64,000 bases of DNA from contig CM077831.1 in the NCBI GenBank assembly GCA_039720395.1, positions 8,916,333 to 8,980,332 of the forward strand, in the 5' to 3' direction. Made by a program: the position numbers and the translations under genes. Position 1 is the stretch's first letter. Each line of letters opens with the position of its first letter. Under the pieces are notes generated by a model that was not told where the DNA came from, ran no database searches, and saw only the letters and a program-made list of their open reading frames with translations. Below, in pieces: positions 1-13,200 of the stretch. The stretch is from Liquidambar formosana (taxonomy: Eukaryota; Streptophyta; Magnoliopsida; Saxifragales; Altingiaceae).

Positions 1-1012
1 AATCTCCAGACACCCATGCGATTGTCTCACATAGCCAATGGCATTAGATGTATGTCCTTGCACTAGGAGCCAAGACAAGTAGAAGTCACTCTAAACCCTT
101 CTAAAATGACAAGCAGCTTTACCTTCAAAACAATATTTTCTCCGAAGGACAAGAGAAGTCGAAAAGGCTTTCCTTTGTGCAACCTCTAAAAATACCACTA
201 ATGCCCATCTATTTAGGATTCCCGAGCTTATGATGATGGTGATTGGGTTGGTGATTCTAATGATCACAAGTCCACTACTGGTTTTTGTTTTTTACCTTGG
301 TGACTCTTATTTCTTGGGAAAGCAAGAAGCAGTTTGTTGTTGGTCGCTCAATAGCCAAGGCTGAATATTGTGCTAGGCTCAGGCTGCTTCTGAGATTGTG
401 TGGCTTCACTTGCTTCTATCTGATCTGGGTATTTCTATCTTGTCACAGATCCTTCTTCATTATGACAACAGGAGTGCCATTCGGATTGCTTATAACTCTG
501 TTTTTGAAGAGTATACCAAGCACATTGAAATTGATCTTTACTTTGCTCATCACCAACTTCAGCTAGGGATGATTCAACTGCCTTTTTTTTCTCTTCCTCT
601 TTGCAGCTTGATAATTTCTTCACCAGGACTCATACTTCACCGCTCGCTTCTGTTTCTTGCTTGATGAACTCTCAATGCTTTTTGGGATCACATCATGAGC
701 TTGAGGGGGGGTGTGAGATGTATATTTGTATGTACATTATTTTAATAAGGGCATTTTAGTTTTTTTTCTTATTTAGTTGTGGACCTATATTTAGCTTTGT
801 AATCTTGCTTTGTTTCTGCAAAATTCAATTTGTAATTCTTATAAGTCATTTGTTTGTTACCAAAATTCAATTTACAACACTTTGTTCTATCCTGCTCCAT
901 TTATTATTTATTTATTTGGCTGTTTCTTTTAAATTTCAAACTCGTGCACCATTTTTATTATGAACTTGGTTTAATTGGCACTGAAGTTGTTTCCATTATA
1001 CATGCTTTACAG
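1..1012 (+). mobile_element. Copia pol 3' remnant (RNase H end) plus LTR-like tail, in the intron before exon 1
   Basis: About 226-700 encodes, with frameshifts, the C-terminal RNase H part of a Ty1/Copia polyprotein. Readable pieces are YDDGDWVGDSNDHKSTTGF, then SWESKKQFVVGRS, AEYCA, and a YDNRSAI/TKHIEID-like segment in a second frame. These are the usual order of Copia RNase H motifs. A polypurine run (GAGGGGGGG, about 702-710) is followed by TGTGAGATG, which fits the start of a 3' LTR, but its far end is unclear. Bases 1-200 and 850-1012 show nothing I can name and are treated as intron of the large gene. The ORF running 854-1201 only reads through the acceptor of the first visible exon. 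Confidence 0.65.
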
Positions 1013-1505
1013 CTGATTGGGGTTTCGGTGACTGGTTTAGAACTGGAGTTTCAACCAGTTGTTAATCACTTGTTGCCACACATTATATCACACAAACAAG
1101 ATACTCATGATATGCATCTTCAGGTGGATTACATTATTAAAGACCCTTATAATTTTTACTTTGCACCTTATACCTTATTATCATATTTGTTGGCCTTCTG
1201 ATGCCCATTAGTTTGTAGTTGCTTCAAGACATGACAAGCAGGTTGCTGGTGTTCCTTCCCCAACTTGAGGTATACATCTGATCTCATTTTAGTTGAGGAG
1301 TTTCTTTGGAACTCTTTTCTCTGCTATAATTTTGGTATGCATGGTATTTTGTGACCTTTTATCTGCTATAATTTTGGTATGCATGGTATTTCATCACTGT
1401 GTAGGCAGATCTTAGCAGCTTTTCGGATTCTGCTGAGACTAACATACGCTTTCTTGCCATGCTTTCTGGTCCGTTTTATCCAATTCTTCATGTTGTGAAT
1501 GAAAG
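1013..1505 (+). CDS. Large gene, visible exons 1-3
   Basis: Exons 1013-1123, 1219-1269 and 1405-1505 encode visible residues 1-88. Exon 1 begins [15 protein letters not shown] after a TTTACAG acceptor, exon 2 reads [17 protein letters not shown], and exon 3 reads [20 protein letters not shown]. Exon 3 ends in phase 2 (AAAG|gtttgt). Introns of 95 and 135 bp separate them. Because exon 1 opens in frame at an acceptor, earlier exons must lie upstream of the window. Confidence 0.85.
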
Positions 1506-4227
1506 GTTTGTACATGCTGCTCTGATTACTTTAATGCATACACTTCTCAGAATTAGTCTTCTAGAATTCTACTTTAGTTGTTACCTAGCATGAACAAATT
1601 ACTTACTAAGTTTTGCAGTTTGATCGGGAAATTTTTTTTTTTGAGACATATGGATTAGCCTTGTAAGCTTTAGGACGTGTCCATGATAATTTGATAACGG
1701 CCTTTACCACTTCTATACCACTATATATTGACGATTTTGTAAGATCCTTCTTAATTGTTATACATTTTGTATTTTCTTTTTATTTATTTATATATTTATG
1801 TTTTCCCTATGATAATCAAATTATAGATGTCAACATTTTCTGAGTTCCTCTGTTTTACTTGGCCACATAAAGGAGTTTTTTTTTTTCTTTAATTTATTTT
1901 TATTTTTTAAATGCAGACAGATAAATGACTGTAATACCTACTAATAGTCATTTTGTGTTCTTTTGTAATAACTACTGCTTCTCATTTTGTTCTATTATGT
2001 ATCTTTGTTAATATTGAGGAGTTAAATAGAATAGAGTGGATAACCCAAATAGTAATCTAAGCATCTGAGCAATCAATTGTTTAACTATGAATAGTTGTTC
2101 TGTGATTCTTTTTTTTCCAGTAATATAAATTAAACTATAGAAAAATAGATAATTTGTATACATAATGCATATGCAATGACTAGAGATATGCTAGCCAATG
2201 CTTTAAAATCTACTTTGATGGGGGTTGTGGGTTGGAACTTGGAAGTATGGTTGTGAAGAGAGGGGGTGGACGGACTAGGGAGTTTGTGCAAGTTATGGGG
2301 TTTGGCATTTGGAAAGCTATTAGAAATGGTTTAGGCTCTTTTTTTAAGAAATGAAGTTTTAATGTGGTCATAGATTAGATTTTGGAGAGATATTTGATGT
2401 GGGGAGGTGGCGTCAAGGGGAGCTTCCCATGTCCTTTTTGAAGTTGTGGTTTCTCTTTGAGGCTTGGATTTTTGATTGTGTGGTTTTGGTGGGTGGGTGA
2501 TTTCATGTTTTTGTGGGCCTCCATTTCAAAGGAGTTTAAAAGCATTCCTTTATCCCTCATTCTAATGGATTGGAAAGGGTATGCCAAGACCCGGCTGAGT
2601 AAAAAATAATTGGACTTGGATCAATCCTCCTCGAAGCATGATAGAGTTTTGACTTTGATCATTGTTCTCTTGGTAGTCCTGATTTATTGGATCGGTGTAG
2701 GATTTGTTTATTATTTTAAATCAGCAACAAAATGAGTGTTATCAAAGAAAATAATTAAAAGGTTACAAAGGGGAGCAAGATGTCCACCTATTTAACTAAC
2801 CCAATAACTAACATGATGAATAAGATAAAATAAAACAAGCTAAACACAATTTTTTAAATTTATATTTCTTGGTTCATGGGAGGTAGTTGGACCAATTTTT
2901 TCTTTCTGTTCATTTTTACTTCTTAGTGTTAACAAATACCACATCCCACATCGATTAAATATTGAGTTTAACATGTCTTCATATACCTCGTTTGGGCCCT
3001 GAGGCCCTCCACCTATTAGCTTAGATTGTTAGTATGGAAACTTAACATGGTATTAGAGCATGTTATTATTGGGCCATTTCATTTGTGAGCCCTTCTTTGT
3101 TGTCTACATGTTAGACCCGTTTCTATCTTGTCACGCCTTCATGTGAGGGGGAGTGTTAGAAAATACCACATCCCACATTGATTAAATATCGAGTTTAACA
3201 TGTCTTCATATAATTGTTTGGGCCCTCCAACTAATAGCTTAGGCTTTTAGGTTAGAAACTTAACAATTGGCAATATTAAATTCTGTCTTGACAATATTTT
3301 ATATTTGCACTGTGGAGAAACTAGGTCTTTGGGCAATATTTCAGACCCTGAAGCTTCAAAAAATAGTCAGCAATCAGCAGCTTTAACTGTTTCCTCCAAT
3401 TTTGAGGTAGATTCTGTGCTGTTATCTAGTTACCCATCATATCTTCCTTTTACTGAACATGCATAATTATTTTTTAAACTCTCTCTCTCTTTGCACATGT
3501 ATCAGGACTGCAGTTCAATTAATTTGCTTTTCATTCCCCATCTTTTTATAAATGTGTTTACAATTTATTCCTTATTTCAATCTCGACATCTTAGGTTTTC
3601 TGATATTAGATTTGCTTTTGTTCTTCTCTTTTTTTTATTAGCTAACTGCTTTTTGTTTCAGTTAAAATCTGAAGTGGAAATATTCAGTATAAGTTGGTCT
3701 GGATGCGACAATGTTGTCTTTCTAAATTTCCTATATTGATTTTGATTGAATTCCTTCAAAAGGGAAAAGAACAAGCAATTTAACTGGGCTACCTAAGAAA
3801 GTTTGATGCTTTTCTACTATATGAATTACCTATGGTTCTTCATTTAAGTTTAATGAACTCTGGCTGTGTCAGCCTCTTCTCAACAAGCTCAGAATAATTT
3901 CTCTACTTTCTGCTTTGTCTTTTTACAGTCTTATTTTAACTTTGAATTCTGTCAGAAAACGTGATCTACCGCTATATTTTGTAAACTGTTTAATTTTTTA
4001 ATTCTTTGAATGATTCATGGAATTCATGGGAAAGGAGTGAAGAGCTCACTGCTGTTTTTAATGCATATAGCAGGTTTACTGCATAATGGAAATTTGCTTG
4101 TGCTCAATCCCAATATTATTAGAAGTGTTTGTTAATTTACTTTGCCTGTCTTCAGAATTGTATTTTCAGGAAACAAATTTAATTATCTGTAGTGTTATTG
4201 GAGATGGGGCATGTGACAGACAACCTG

Positions 4228-4272
<45 letters not shown>

Positions 4273-7200
4273 TCTGTCTCTCTCTTCATGTCAGCCAAGG
4301 AGATCACGCGGTGCATCACCTTTTGCCTTACCCATATCTAGTTCCATAGCGTTTCGTCCAGATGCAATTATTGTGCTTCTGAGAAAGGCATACAAAGATT
4401 CCAATCTGGGAACTGTTTGCAGAATGGTAATGTATCTTTTTAAAGCTGCCCTTTGTTTCAACTCTGAAGTCTTCTTGGGTCTTATTTGCTTCACTGGTCT
4501 ATATTCTTGTGTCTTATTTCAGGCTTCTAGAATTCTGCAGAAGCTTATAGAGCCTGCTACAGTGCCAGACGTATCGATGCCTTCAGATGAAATAATATCT
4601 TCTGTTGTGGACGAGACAACGAAATCTGAAGTAGCTACTCCTTTTTGTTTAGTTGATTACTCTAACTTGTTTGGAGAAGAATTCCAGATACCTAATGATG
4701 ACTGGGACTCCAGCTATTTTAATCTCTTGGATATAGGGGCAGTGGAAGAGGGGATTTTGCATGTTCTTTATGCTTGTGCATCACAGGTGGGTAACATTAT
4801 TGGGGATACAATGCTCCTTAAGCTCCAGTTGCATTACCTCTGTATGTCTATATTTTTGTTGCAGCAAATTTGATCCATGAAATTACATAGTAACTATGTT
4901 TATTTTACAGCCTCTCTTGTGCAGCAGATTGGCAGATAACACTTCTGGCTTCTGCTCTGCATTACCTCTTGTACAAGCATTGTTGCCAGGTCGAATATAC
5001 GTGAACACCTCTCTATGATATTTGTAGCTCATAATTATCATTTCATGGATTCGAGGTTCAATGCTCTTTCTTGGAATTTTAAGAGAAATTAAAGACAAAG
5101 ATTATGTCACTTATGTGGGCTTCCTAGTTTGTGTGTTGTCACGTGTGGCTGTGTGAGTTACCTATGTGTGTAACTGTGTATATCAAAAAAAAAGAAAAAA
5201 AAGAAGATATATATTAACATTCTGGTTAGCCTCTTAGCCCAAGAGAAAAAAAAAAGTAAAATTATGTTGTTAAAAATATATATTTGTTCGACCTTAAATA
5301 TCAATAAATTGAATATATGAAACCCTTGCTATTATTACTACTACAAAATATTGATTTAGTTGCAAGAATTTTTAATGTTCCCAAGAATATTGTTGACTTA
5401 TATTATTTTATACCTTTGTCTCAAAATATTTGTTTGACATCCTTGAGAATTTCATGGCCATTATTGTTGATGAGTTTATTTGATATGTGATTTTGTTGTT
5501 ATTATTATTTATTGTAAATAATAATTATTTTTTGCATCTTGTAGCACTTCGTCCTTCTGTGAGCAGTCCTCCTGATCATGTTGATGATAATTTTTTCCAA
5601 TGGAAACAGCCTTTTGTGCAACAAGCCCTATCGCAGGTGTCATGTGATGTTAATGTAATTGTTATGCAAGCATTCTTATCTCCAAATTATATTCCGCTCA
5701 CAAAGGTTATAATTTGCAGATTGTGGCGACATCATCTTCATCATTGTACCGTCCACTTCTTCATGCATGTGCTGGCTATTTATCATCATTCTCACCATCA
5801 CATGTTCGTTACTACCACTTCTTAATTCTCTAGATAGTATTTTGTACTGTTTTTCGTCTAAAGTAAATAATCTTTTTCTTTGAATAAGTAAAGATGTTTT
5901 GATCTCTCTCTCTCTCACACACACACACACTCACAGAGCTTAGCCTAAAGCTGATACTGGCCCGATTTAACAATGTGGCTGAACCAAAAAGTCAGATTAA
6001 TGGACTTTAATAATTGGCTTTTTAATTATAATTCTTGCCAGACATCTTAATCAGCTCATTGTGCCTGCCTGAAAATTCCATGGCCCTCAAACACATTCTA
6101 TTGTTGAAAAACCCAAATTTTGGGAGAATATTATCAAAATGATCTTCTTTTGTCTTTTGCATATAATGTTAACAAGTACATCTGATGGTGCAAAGTACAG
6201 AAATGAAAAAAGTGACTGGTATGGGAGTATATATGTCTCATTGTCTTTTCTTACGAGAAAATTGGCCTCAACATTTAAAGCTGAGTTTTTCTATTTGTGA
6301 GATTAGTTGCCCTTGGAAACAATTAGATTCAATACCCAATTTTTTCACAGGCTAAGGCTGCGTGTGTTCTGATTGATCTGTGTTCTGGCGCACTGGCACC
6401 ATGGATGGCTCACGTGATTGCAAAGGTTAGTCATGGGGAGATTACCGAAGTCATATTTCTATGCTGTATGGTTTGGTGGTACCCTATTTTTATACCGTTT
6501 TATACTTTATATATATATATTTTGGTCCTATGAAAAGTGGATCTAAATCTTTGGTTTTCTTATTTTTTTTGTGGCTGATTTTGATTAGGTTGATCTAACT
6601 GTGGAGCTTTTGGAGGACCTTTTGGGCACAATCCAGGTATGTTTATCAGTTGCGCATCGTTAAGAACTTGAAAATATTTTTGGACTTGTATTCCACATTT
6701 TGCACCTCAAATTGTTGTAGCAAAAAGTATATTTCATTTGCATAAAGCTCAAACCTCCTTCGTGGCCTGTGTACCCCTCCCCTTCTTTAAGCATAATTTT
6801 TTCACACAATGGAGAGTGATAGGGAGATCTTTTTATTTTAGTTGGGGAATGGAGTTCTTGCTTTTATCTTATTCACTGTGCTGATTCTTATATAGGTTTA
6901 TGTAAAAGGGACTGTTATTTTCGTAATTTCCTATTGTATGGTTACAGAATTTATAATGAATGCACAGCTGATCGTTAAGTTCTCTTGCTCAATAATCAAA
7001 TACCGTAGATCACTCTTGTTTACACATATCATTGATACTACAAATATATTTATGTATAGAAATAATTGCTTTACAGACTATCATATAAAAATTCTATTTC
7101 CTTTGTGATTGGACCTTGGCATAGAAGTCCATCGAATAGAAAGGGGCACACAATCAAAGTTCCAATAATTTCTTGATAAGAATTATTTATCTAATCAATT

Positions 7201-10200
7201 TAGCATTAGTTAGTCCATATCTTCAGTTGTACAGAAATGGTCTCATAGAAACGCTCCAATATGTCTTTTTTTTCGGAAACTACAAGGATAATAGTATTAA
7301 GTTTTCGACCTAATAGCCTAAGATGTTAGGTGTTGGACCTAAACAGGTAAATGAAGTCATGTCAAACAGAATATTTTGTGGGATGTGGGATGTGGCACTT
7401 CCCAACAAATAGCTTTAAGATTACAACTATATCATGGATCCCGCCTAGTTGTATTACTTTGGAAAATTCCTTGAAATTTGAGAGGTTCTGAACCAAAGGT
7501 TGTAAGATGACTCCAGTGATAGTAGTTATAGGCATATCCCATAAATTTAGTACTCTAAGATGGCTCCCACAACATGTGTTGTATTACTTGTATGAGCAAT
7601 CCTATAAAAGTCAGTACTCTATTGTAATGGAACATCATATTTAATTCATAAGCATATTAGTCCAAGCTTAATTAGGTTCCAAGTGTTAGGGAAAAAAATT
7701 AAGTCCCTAGCCCAGGATCTGTGAGGCAAAAATAAATATTTAACAGGGAATAAATATCACACACAAGAACACCAAGATTTACTTGGTTCAACAAATTATG
7801 CCTACGTCCACGGAGCTGCTGTGCTTTTACTATAATGAAAAACAGTGTACAAATATACACTCAAGTATTTTGACTCTCACAAAATACTCTCCCCTAAGTG
7901 GATTGCTTCCCCTTTAGTAAACCCTTACAAAAGCTCACAGTGCATAAACTTGCACACGCACACCCACTCTTCTTCTGCTCACCACACAACTCTCTTTATT
8001 TCTCTCGTGTTTCTCCCACTGCACTCCACTCCACACACTGCACTTCAAATTCACATATAAGAAGTGTGGAATGCTTCTAATACTTATAGGAGAGGCCATC
8101 CGACAAAGCGCTATCGGTGCTTAATAAATAATGTACCCTTTCGGTGCTTACTAATCGCACTTATTCTTTTGGTGCTTTACCAACCCATTATCTTGAGATG
8201 CCAGGTTGAAAGCAAGAATAACCAACACAGCAAAACAAAAGGATTGGGGAACAAGGAGAATAAGAGATTAAAAGGTAGAACATGGGAGACAAAAGTGGAA
8301 ACCATGTGGGCCATGTCTCCACTAACATAACAATCTCCCAATTGGAGACCAATGGATCCACATGTTTTCATAATCATCATAGCAACTTATCCATCTGTCC
8401 TCGAGCTTGAAGACCAACTGAAGTTGAGCAAAGCTTTAGTTTCTCAATGGTGACCCCTTTGGTCAAAATATCTGTTGGATTCTCAGATCCACAAATCTTC
8501 TCTAGTATCAACTGTCCATTGTTGAGAAGAGATCGAATGAAGTGGTACCTCAACTGTATATGCTTCGTTTTGGAATGAAATGCCAGGTTCTTAGCAAGAA
8601 AAATAGCACTCTGGCTATCACTGTGTAGTACACCCCTTTCATGCTTCTTTCCCAGCTCATCCAAGAATCCTTGTAACCAAACCCTTTCTTTTCTAGCTTC
8701 AGTTACAGCAACATATTTTGCTTCTGTAATAGAGAGAGCAATGATCTTCTGCAACTTTGAAGCCCAACTCACAGCAATGCCACCCAGAGTATACAAAAAC
8801 CTTGTAGTAGTCTTCCTATTGTCAACATCACCAGCTAAATCGGCATCCACATAACCCTGCAGTTTCAAACCTGCCTTTGTGAAGCAAGGGGATGTATCTG
8901 ATGAGCCTTTAGATACCTCAGAATCCACTTGACTGCCTCCCAATGCTGTTTTCCTGGATTACTCATGTACCTACTCATGACTCCCATTGCATGTGCAATG
9001 TCCGGTCTTGTATAGACCATAGCGTACATGAGACTGCCGATAGCTGAGGCGTAGGGAACCTTACTCATGTAGGCCAACTCTTGCTTTGTCTTTGCTGGTT
9101 GGTCCTTGATTGGTTTGAAATGACTAGCCAAGGGTGTGCTCACTGGTTTAGCTCCATCTACGCTAAATCTGCTGATAACCTTCTTCACATACTCTGACTG
9201 TGAAAGCTTCAGTGTACCATTGACCCTGTCTTTGATGATTCTCGTGCCAAGGATTTGTTTTGCAGCTCCCAAATCCTTCATTGAAAATTGTTTAGATAAC
9301 TGCCTCTTCAAGTGATTAATTTTTTCCATGTTAGATCCTGCAATTAGCATATCATCAACATGTAACAGTAAAATGATGTAAGAGTTGTCAAAACTCTTAA
9401 CATAGCAACAATGGTCTGCTTGGCACCTTGTGAACCCGGTGCTACACATAAAGTTGTCAAACTTCTTGTACCATTGTCTTGGAGCTTGTTTCAGGCCGTA
9501 CAAGCTTTTTTTCAGCTTACATACTAGTTTCTCCTTTCCTGGTGCGATGAAACCCTGTGGTTGTTGCATGTAGATATTTTCCTCCAAATCGCCATGAAGG
9601 AAAGCCGTCTTCACATCTAACTATTCTGGATGTAGATTTTCTACAGCCACAATCCCCAGTACCAACCTGATTGTTGTTAGCTTCACAACTGGAGAGAAAA
9701 TCTCAGAGTAGTTGATTCCTTCTTTCTGCTGGAATCCTTTCACAACTAGTCTGGCCTTGTAGTGCTTGCTACCATCATGCTCTTCCTTCAACCTATATAG
9801 CCATTTGTTATGCAAAGCTTGCTTTCCTTCTGGTAGTACAGTCAGCTCCCATGTTTGATTTGACATGAGTGAGTCCACCTCATCTAGCATGGCTGACACC
9901 CACTTGATTGAATTTTCAATCTGCAACACTTCATCATAACTTTCTAGCTCACCACCGTCAGTTAACAGAATATAGAACAAGGATGGTGAGAAACGTTGTG
10001 GAGGTCTTATGTCTCTAGAAGACCTTCGGACAGCAACTGTGGGTGTACAGCAACTGTGGGTGTACACTGTTCTACCTGTGGGTTTGCATTTTCCTGATTT
10101 TCTTGACCTACGTTTTGCTTAGCACCTTCAAAGATTTCATCCTAGTTTACAAACTCAGATTTCTTTGGTACTATAACATCAGATTCTGCACTTGACCTGT

Positions 10201-13200
10201 CTTTGTACATAACCTGTTCATTGAAAATCACACTTCTACTTCTGATGATTTTTCTATTTTGATCATCCCAAAATCGATAACCAAAGGCCTCATATCCATA
10301 GCCAATGAAGGAACATTTTCTAGATTTAGCATCTAGTTTACTACGAGCATCAAAATCAACGTGAACATATGATACACAGCCAAAAACTTTCAAGTAAGAA
10401 AGGTTTACCTCCTTTCCACTCCATACCTCCTTAGGTATTCTACAATCCAAGGGAACTGACGGTCCTCGATTTATCAGGAAAGTAGCTGTGCTGATTGCAT
10501 CAGCCTAGAAAGTTTTTGGCAACCCATCATGCAATCTCATACTTCTGGCACGCTCATTGAGAGTCTTGTTCATGCGTTAAGCTACGCCATTCTGCTGTGG
10601 TGCCCTAGGAATAGTCTTTTCCATCCTAATCCCATGAGCAGCAGGAAATTTTCTGAACCCTCCATCTATGTACTCTCCACCATTATCTGACCTCAAACAT
10701 TTCACCTTCAAGCCTGTTTTAGTCTCAACCATGGCCTTCCATTTTTTGAAGGTTTCAAATACCTCAGATTTATTTTTCAGAAAATAAATCCATACCTTTT
10801 TGCTTGAGTCATCAATGAAGGTAATGTAATATCGTGAACCTCTAAGGGATGCATTAGGGGAAGGTCCCCACAGATCTGTGTGTACCAGCTCGAGTTTCTT
10901 AGACTTCAGTCTTTTGCCGCCTTTCAACAGACGGACTCTTTTCTGCTTCCCAAGAATGCAGCTCTCACATAGATCAAAGTTAACAGATTTCAGTTCTAGT
11001 AGCTTCCCTTTGGACAAAAGGACTTTCATCCCTTTTCCGCTCATGTGACCAAGCTTGCTATGCCATAGGTTCGTATCAGCTTTTGCATCAGCAACAACAA
11101 CCATGTCTCGTACTTGAGGTCATGTAGAGAGTGCCCGTTTTGGTTCCACGAGCCACTACCATGGCTCCCTTTGTAATCTTCCATGTACCACCAACAAATG
11201 TCACTGTGTGACCTTCAACATCAAGTTGACCTACAGAAATCAAGTTTCTCATCAACTTAGGAACATGTCGAACTTTCTGTATCAACCATACAGATCTATT
11301 GGGCACTTTAATGCGAACATCTCTCATACCCACAATATCCAAGGCTTTTCTATCAACCAAATACACCTTTCCGAAATCACTTGACATATAGTTCTCTAGG
11401 ATTTGTTGGTGTGCAGTGGTATGGAAGGAGGCTTTTGAGTATAAAACCCAAGAGTCAATGGGACTGTCAACCGAAAGGAGTAGTGCATCTTGTACATCTT
11501 TCGTCGCAGCATTTGTAGAGTCGTTCTTAACCTTCTTCTTTTGTGGTTCTCTGCAATTTTTTGTTGAGGTGGCCAATCTTGCCACAATTCCAGCATTTTG
11601 GTTGTCGTCCAGATCTGGATTTACTTTTGACTCCTCTTTTGGATTTTGATCTGCCCCGATTGGAGTTTCTATCTTGTGCTCTACCTCTTGACTTGAGATT
11701 TAGAGCAGAACCAGAAGTTGAGGTTTCACCCACATCTCTCCTGCGAACCTCCTTGCTTAGAATCAAATCTCGAATATCTTTATATTTGAGTTTATTCCTC
11801 CTTGCAGAATTACTCACCGCCATTCTCATGGCTTCCCAACTGTTTGACAAAGAAGCCAAAAGAATCAAAGCACAGATCTCATCATCAAAATCAATCTTGA
11901 CAGAGGGCAATTGATTTACAATTGTGTTGAACTCATTCAGGTGTTGCGCAACAGCAGTACCTTCCGCCATCTTTAGATTGAAGAGCTTCTTCATCAGGTG
12001 CACCTTGTTGTTAGCTGACAGCTTTTCATACATACCAGATAGAGCCGCCATCAGACCTGCTGTGGTCTTCTCATTTACAATGCTGTGTGCAACTGATCTT
12101 GACAGAGTTAATCGAATAACTCTCAGTACTTGTCTATCAAGAAGAGCCCATTCTTCTTCTTTTATATAGTTTGGTTTTGCCCCTGACAGAGGCAAATGTA
12201 ATTTCCTCCCATGGAGATAATCTTCAATCTGCATCCTCTAGTATCCAAAGTCTGTGCTGTCAAACTTCTTGATTCCTGGCACTTTTCCTTCTTCTGCTGC
12301 TATTAGAACCTATAAACCTTCTTCTGGAACTAATCTGTAGAATCTAACTGTACGGATGAGTCCGAAATGGTCCAAATAGTTGAAACACACTATTGGATCG
12401 TTCAAAACGGACTCTGGATGCCTTATATATCACCAAAACAAATTCTGTCCGTTCAGATCGCTTCTGGAATCGTGAGCGCAACACACTGGATAACGCCCTC
12501 TGTTGCTAACTGGGTGCTGATGTGGTGCTGACTGTTGATGGAATATGTTGCTGGAATATTCCCTCATTGGAATATTCCCTTGCTGGAAAATCTCGCCGGA
12601 ATATTATGCCGGAATAGTGCCCCTATGCTTGAACCTGGACGCTTTGATACCAATTGTTAGAGAAAAAAATTAAGGCCCTAGCCCAGGATCTGTGAGGCAA
12701 AAATAAATATTTAACAAGGAATAAATATCACACACAAGAACACCAAGATTTACGTGGTTCAGCAAATTATGCCTATGTCCACGGAGCTTCTGTGCTTTTA
12801 CTATAATGAAGAACAGTGTACAAATATACACTCAAGTATTTTGACTCTCACAAAATACTCCCCCCTATGTGGATTGCTACCCCTTTTGTAAACCCTTACA
12901 AAAGCTCACAGTGCATAAACTTGCACACATGCACCCACTCTTCTTCTGCTCACCACACAACTCTCTGTGTTTCTCTCTTGTGTTCCTCCCACTGCACTCC
13001 ACACACTGCACTTCAAATTCACGTATAAGAAGTGTGGGATGCTTCTCCTACTTATAGGAGAGGCCATCCGATGAAGCATTGCTGGTGCTTAATAAACAAT
13101 GCACCCTTTCGGTGCTTACCAATCGCACTTATTCTTTTGGTGCTTTACCAACCCGTTATCTTGAGATGCCAGGTTGAAAGCAAGAATAACCAACACAGCA

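Larger units (their letters stand above)
1506..3324 (+). other. Intron 3, with LINE fragment and TRIM
   Basis: This 1.8-kb intron runs from donor AG|gtttgt to acceptor AAACTAG|GTCTTTGG. Apart from the LINE fragment and the TRIM listed separately, it is AT-rich sequence with T-runs and nothing recognisable. The acceptor has a weak pyrimidine tract but is the only one that keeps frame: AG plus G makes Arg, then [16 protein letters not shown]. Confidence 0.7.

Noticed and set aside
854..1201. 115-codon ORF as a gene start for the large protein
   Set aside because: A clear TTTACAG acceptor at 1012 and phase-0 exon text show that it merely reads from intron into exon 1.
7845..8330. Small ORFs repeated at 12816-13298
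   Set aside because: Both sets lie in the two Copia LTRs and are identical because the LTRs are; no coding evidence.
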